Positions 5,463 through 5,484 of a stretch of 5,484 nucleotides of DNA are shown here, one piece after another (the first letter of the stretch is position 1; each line of letters opens with the position of its first letter). A program made the position numbers and the translations under genes. The stretch is from Alphaproteobacteria bacterium (GTDB lineage Bacteria; Pseudomonadota; Alphaproteobacteria; ATCC43930; CGMCC-115725), in the NCBI GenBank assembly GCA_030039815.1, contig JASHUW010000425.1, positions 1-5,484 on the forward strand, read 5' to 3'. The notes under the pieces were generated by a model, which had not been told where the DNA came from, did no database searches, and worked only from the letters and a program-made list of their open reading frames with translations.

Positions 5463-5484
5463 CGCGTCGGTCGAACGAATTCGC

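Noticed and set aside
5411..5484. ECF-type promoter (GGAAC plus distal CGTT) near the right edge
   Set aside because: A GGAAC occurs at 5449-5453, but it is part of the palindrome and no CGTT-like box lies 16-17 nt downstream; the direction is also away from the cytochrome gene.

Overview
This is a GC-rich window with third-position GC bias in every gene, consistent with a free-living alphaproteobacterium. The genus cannot be fixed from the sequence; an imperfect palindromic repeat at 3562-3643 with the 'cccgc-nnnn-gcggg' core resembles dispersed repeats I know from sphingomonads and rhizobial relatives. There are six protein genes, no RNA genes, no CRISPR array and no insertion sequence.

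Layout. On the minus strand, a zinc-dependent alcohol dehydrogenase (809-1828) is followed directly downstream by a Sir2-family NAD-dependent protein deacylase (9-764); the two look like one operon. A 123-bp AT-richer divergent promoter region (1829-1951) separates them from a plus-strand run: two tandem, closely related short-chain dehydrogenase/reductases (1952-2734 and 2753-3538, 18 nt apart), the REP-like palindromic repeat, then a 399-aa flavin-dependent monooxygenase of the HsaA/HpaH-C2 group with an acyl-CoA-dehydrogenase fold (3662-4861). A cytochrome b561 (4880-5410, minus strand) converges on the monooxygenase, with only 18 nt between the stop codons.

How the genes may work together (inference). 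An alcohol dehydrogenase, two SDRs and a two-component-type flavin hydroxylase look like part of a catabolic or modification pathway for an aromatic, terpenoid or steroid-like compound. No transporter, ring-cleavage enzyme, flavin reductase or regulator lies in the window, so the substrate cannot be named. The Sir2 protein may tune enzyme acetylation, and the cytochrome b561 is probably an independent membrane redox gene.

The most interesting point is that both SDRs keep a good NADP(H)-binding Rossmann fold but lack the standard Asn-Ser-Tyr-Lys catalytic tetrad. I found no defence system or clearly new multi-gene system.
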